The position numbers and the translations under genes are program-made. Shown piece by piece: positions 15,609 to 16,848 of a DNA stretch of 16,848 bases. The stretch comes from Syntrophomonadaceae bacterium. GTDB taxonomy: Bacteria > Bacillota_D > Dethiobacteria > DTU022. The notes under the pieces are model-generated. The model saw only the letters and a program-made list of their open reading frames with translations, searched no databases and was not told where the DNA came from. Position 1 is the first letter of the stretch; the number at the start of each line of letters is the position of its first letter. The stretch covers positions 1 through 16,848 of the forward strand of contig PWUG01000038.1 of assembly GCA_003562605.1 (NCBI GenBank). Reading direction: 5' to 3'.

Positions 15609-16140
15609 CAACGGTGGTCCTATTTCTGCCAGGCAGTACTAGTAGTCTGTCCCAGCCAGGGACGCCATCTGCACCCTACCCATCCCAACCACCAGAAACC
15701 CCTACACCAGGTAGGTCTATTGACTAAGAATACTCCAAATAAGTAGAGCATCCATTTACGAGTCGGGCTGTGGGGTGATTTCGATGAACCATTTTCCCAA
15801 GCCTGGTAAGCGATAGACCTGCTTTTCCAAGTCTGCCATCGCCGTTTTTAGGTGTCTATTGATACATGACGGCGAACCGCCGAACTTCCCGCCTTGTGCA
15901 ATACTCCCATAAAGCTTTTATAAATGGGGCTTAATAGACTATTCAAAGCATAAAAACTGAGCTAAAACACCCATGCTTGAGACTGCAGGGCGGACAATAG
16001 TCGATAAAATTATAGGATTATTATCATGGTAATAACACCACTGATGAGATGAGTAGAGGGCGATTCTTAGGGACAATGGCTCAAAGTAGCAGTTGGTCTC
16101 TGTGGCAGCCGATCACTGTTGAGTAGAGTAAAGTCCACGT
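15609..16140. other. Intergenic region between the EPS genes and the remnant export pair
   Basis: No intact gene is recognised here. Short inverted repeats include CTGCC-A-GGCAG (15626-15636), GTCCC-AGCCA-GGGAC (15649-15663), the latter possibly a weak terminator without a T-run, and TTATTA-n6-TAATAA (16018-16035). A minus-strand frame of 53 codons (15756-15917) is listed separately. The stretch next to the truncated export gene is likely to be deletion or insertion scar, but no element ends could be named. Confidence 0.45.
15756..15917 (-). other. Possible small ORF or 3' gene remnant, unknown
   Basis: On the minus strand an open frame of 53 codons lies between a TAA at 15918-15920 and the TAA at 15756-15758. 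Its translation includes GGKFGGSPSCINRHLKTAMA, then DLEKQVYRLPGLGKWFIEIT. The amphipathic helix followed by a short strand-rich end looks protein-like. The only ATG (15837-15839) would leave just 27 residues. I do not recognise a family. It may be the tail of a gene destroyed by rearrangement, a small gene with an unusual start, or chance. Confidence 0.2.
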
Positions 16141-16395
16141 CCAGGGTTTCCCCCCCTAACGGCGCCTCAGTTGTCGACTGCCCTGCTATCTGCGGGCGGA
16201 ACAACGACGGCGGCCGATTTACGGCGTGTGAGGATTGCCCTGCAGGATAACGATGTGCTGGTCGTCGATCGCAACCTGTTGGCTCGGGTGACCTATGGGT
16301 TAAACGTGTTTACCCAGCCCTTTCGGGATGTCCTGGGTTTTCTGTTATTTTTTGACTCCCTGGCCAATGCAGCTGATTCGCTCTTTAGACCTTAG
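16141..16395 (+). pseudogene. Remnant of a second OPX polysaccharide export gene
   Basis: Frame 1 reads LTAPQLSTALLSAGGTTTAA and DLRRVR, then IALQDNDVLVVDRNLLARVT, YGLNVFTQPFRDVLGFLLFF and DSL, ending at TAG 16393-16395. The first part is the strand-helix core of an SLBB domain. The second is the DNDVVVVDR strand and the hydrophobic tail seen at the end of cyanobacterial OPX proteins. In the intact OPX gene of this window about 35 residues lie between the equivalent points (AAGGF to LRDNDIVVV); here only about 15 remain, so part of the SLBB domain is deleted. The signal peptide, Poly_export domain and first SLBB are absent. No ribosome-binding site precedes it. It is followed 15 bases later by a Wzz-type remnant, the normal order for an export pair. 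Confidence 0.7.
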
Positions 16396-16409
16396 GAGTA
16401 CGCCCAGCT

Positions 16410-16742
16410 ATGCCTTCTGCAGCGTTGAAACGGTATTGGCTCGCGCTAGATCGCCATCGCTGGGCCAGTCTAGCTAGCTTGCTGGGGGGGGTTGGGGTTA
16501 TCGACAATCATAGCGCTGCGCCCCCCCCCCGGCTGCCCCTGTACCGAGCGGAAGGCAGCCTGATACCCAATAGTCCTGTGGTGGCCTTGACGGCGACAGG
16601 TAGCGAAGTTCAACAGCGGGGGCAGGGGATTATTTCAGAAGACTTTCTGTTGGCGGAGGTCTTGCTGCAGCGAGTTTTGGCAGAGCTCGAGGATCAGGGG
16701 ATAGATCTGGATTCTGAGACCCTCCGCCCAATCGATTTGTAA
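16410..16742 (+). pseudogene. Remnant of a second Wzz/Wzc-type gene, 5' part only
   Basis: An ATG preceded by AGGAG (16394-16398) opens a 110-codon frame with RYWLALDRHRWASLASLLGG, a disturbed stretch, then LPLYRAEGSLIPNSPVVALT, ATGSEVQQRGQGIISEDFLL and AEVLLQRVLAELEDQGI, ending at TAA 16740-16742. This matches the N-terminus of exopolysaccharide transport proteins: a short basic segment, TM1, then the first strands and helices of the Wzz domain. Intact proteins of this type exceed 650 residues; here the rest of the domain, TM2 and the ATPase are missing. Between the G8 run (16484-16491) and the C10 run (16521-16530) the current frame reads VGVIDNHSAA, while the +1 frame reads LGLSTIIAL, a better membrane segment, indicating two opposite frameshifts. 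It may continue past the window edge in another frame, but no recognisable continuation was seen. Confidence 0.65.
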
Positions 16743-16848
16743 TCCTGGGAAATCCGTTCAAATCAGGGGGATCCATGGGGTAGGATCAAAGGCGGCCTTA
16801 CTTAAACCTCAGTCATTGCTAGGAGCCACTGGATTGCCTACCCTGGGA

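Overview
The window is most likely from a filamentous or mat-forming cyanobacterium. Several copies of the cyanobacterial octamer GCGATCGC (HIP1) are present, for example at 3024, 7021, 12470, 13670 and 14533. A degenerate heptanucleotide repeat and a small TA-flanked palindromic element also look cyanobacterial. The protein families point the same way: an export protein with SLBB domains beside a large Wzz/Wzc-type protein, and GT2 enzymes with a TPR-like tail. The assignment rests on these features only; no database search was possible.

The locus is an extracellular polysaccharide (EPS) synthesis and export cluster. Bases 1-606 are genomic debris: two transposase tails and a decayed chromosomal gene. 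A plus-strand block follows: a GT2 glycosyltransferase (693-1679), a large FkbH-ACP-thioesterase fusion (1894-4908), a rhamnosyltransferase-like GT2 (4948-5949), an outer-membrane export protein with a signal peptide and two SLBB domains (6247-7434), and a Wzz/Wzc-type inner-membrane protein (8024-10261). A GT4 glycosyltransferase lies on the minus strand (10480-11598). Past a MITE-like element, the plus strand resumes with a Wzx-type flippase (12134-13486) and two related GT2 enzymes (13537-14469 and 14544-15578). The last kilobase holds remnants of a second export-protein/Wzz-Wzc gene pair (16141-16742).

Inferred working model: the GT2 and GT4 enzymes build a lipid-linked repeat unit, the flippase moves it across the inner membrane, and the Wzc-like and export proteins form the trans-envelope conduit. 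The FkbH-ACP-TE protein probably makes a carrier-bound C3 acyl group (glyceryl in characterised FkbH proteins) and releases or transfers it, which suggests an acyl decoration on the polysaccharide. No Wzy polymerase and no initiating phosphoglycosyltransferase are visible here, so the pathway is not complete within the window.

The most interesting points are the FkbH-ACP-TE fusion with a Cys in place of the usual nucleophilic Ser, and a Wzc homologue that lacks three hallmarks of an active tyrosine kinase. Also notable are a decayed second OPX/Wzc pair with two homopolymer runs that shift a transmembrane segment out of frame, and several layers of mobile-element debris. No CRISPR array, tRNA or rRNA was seen.
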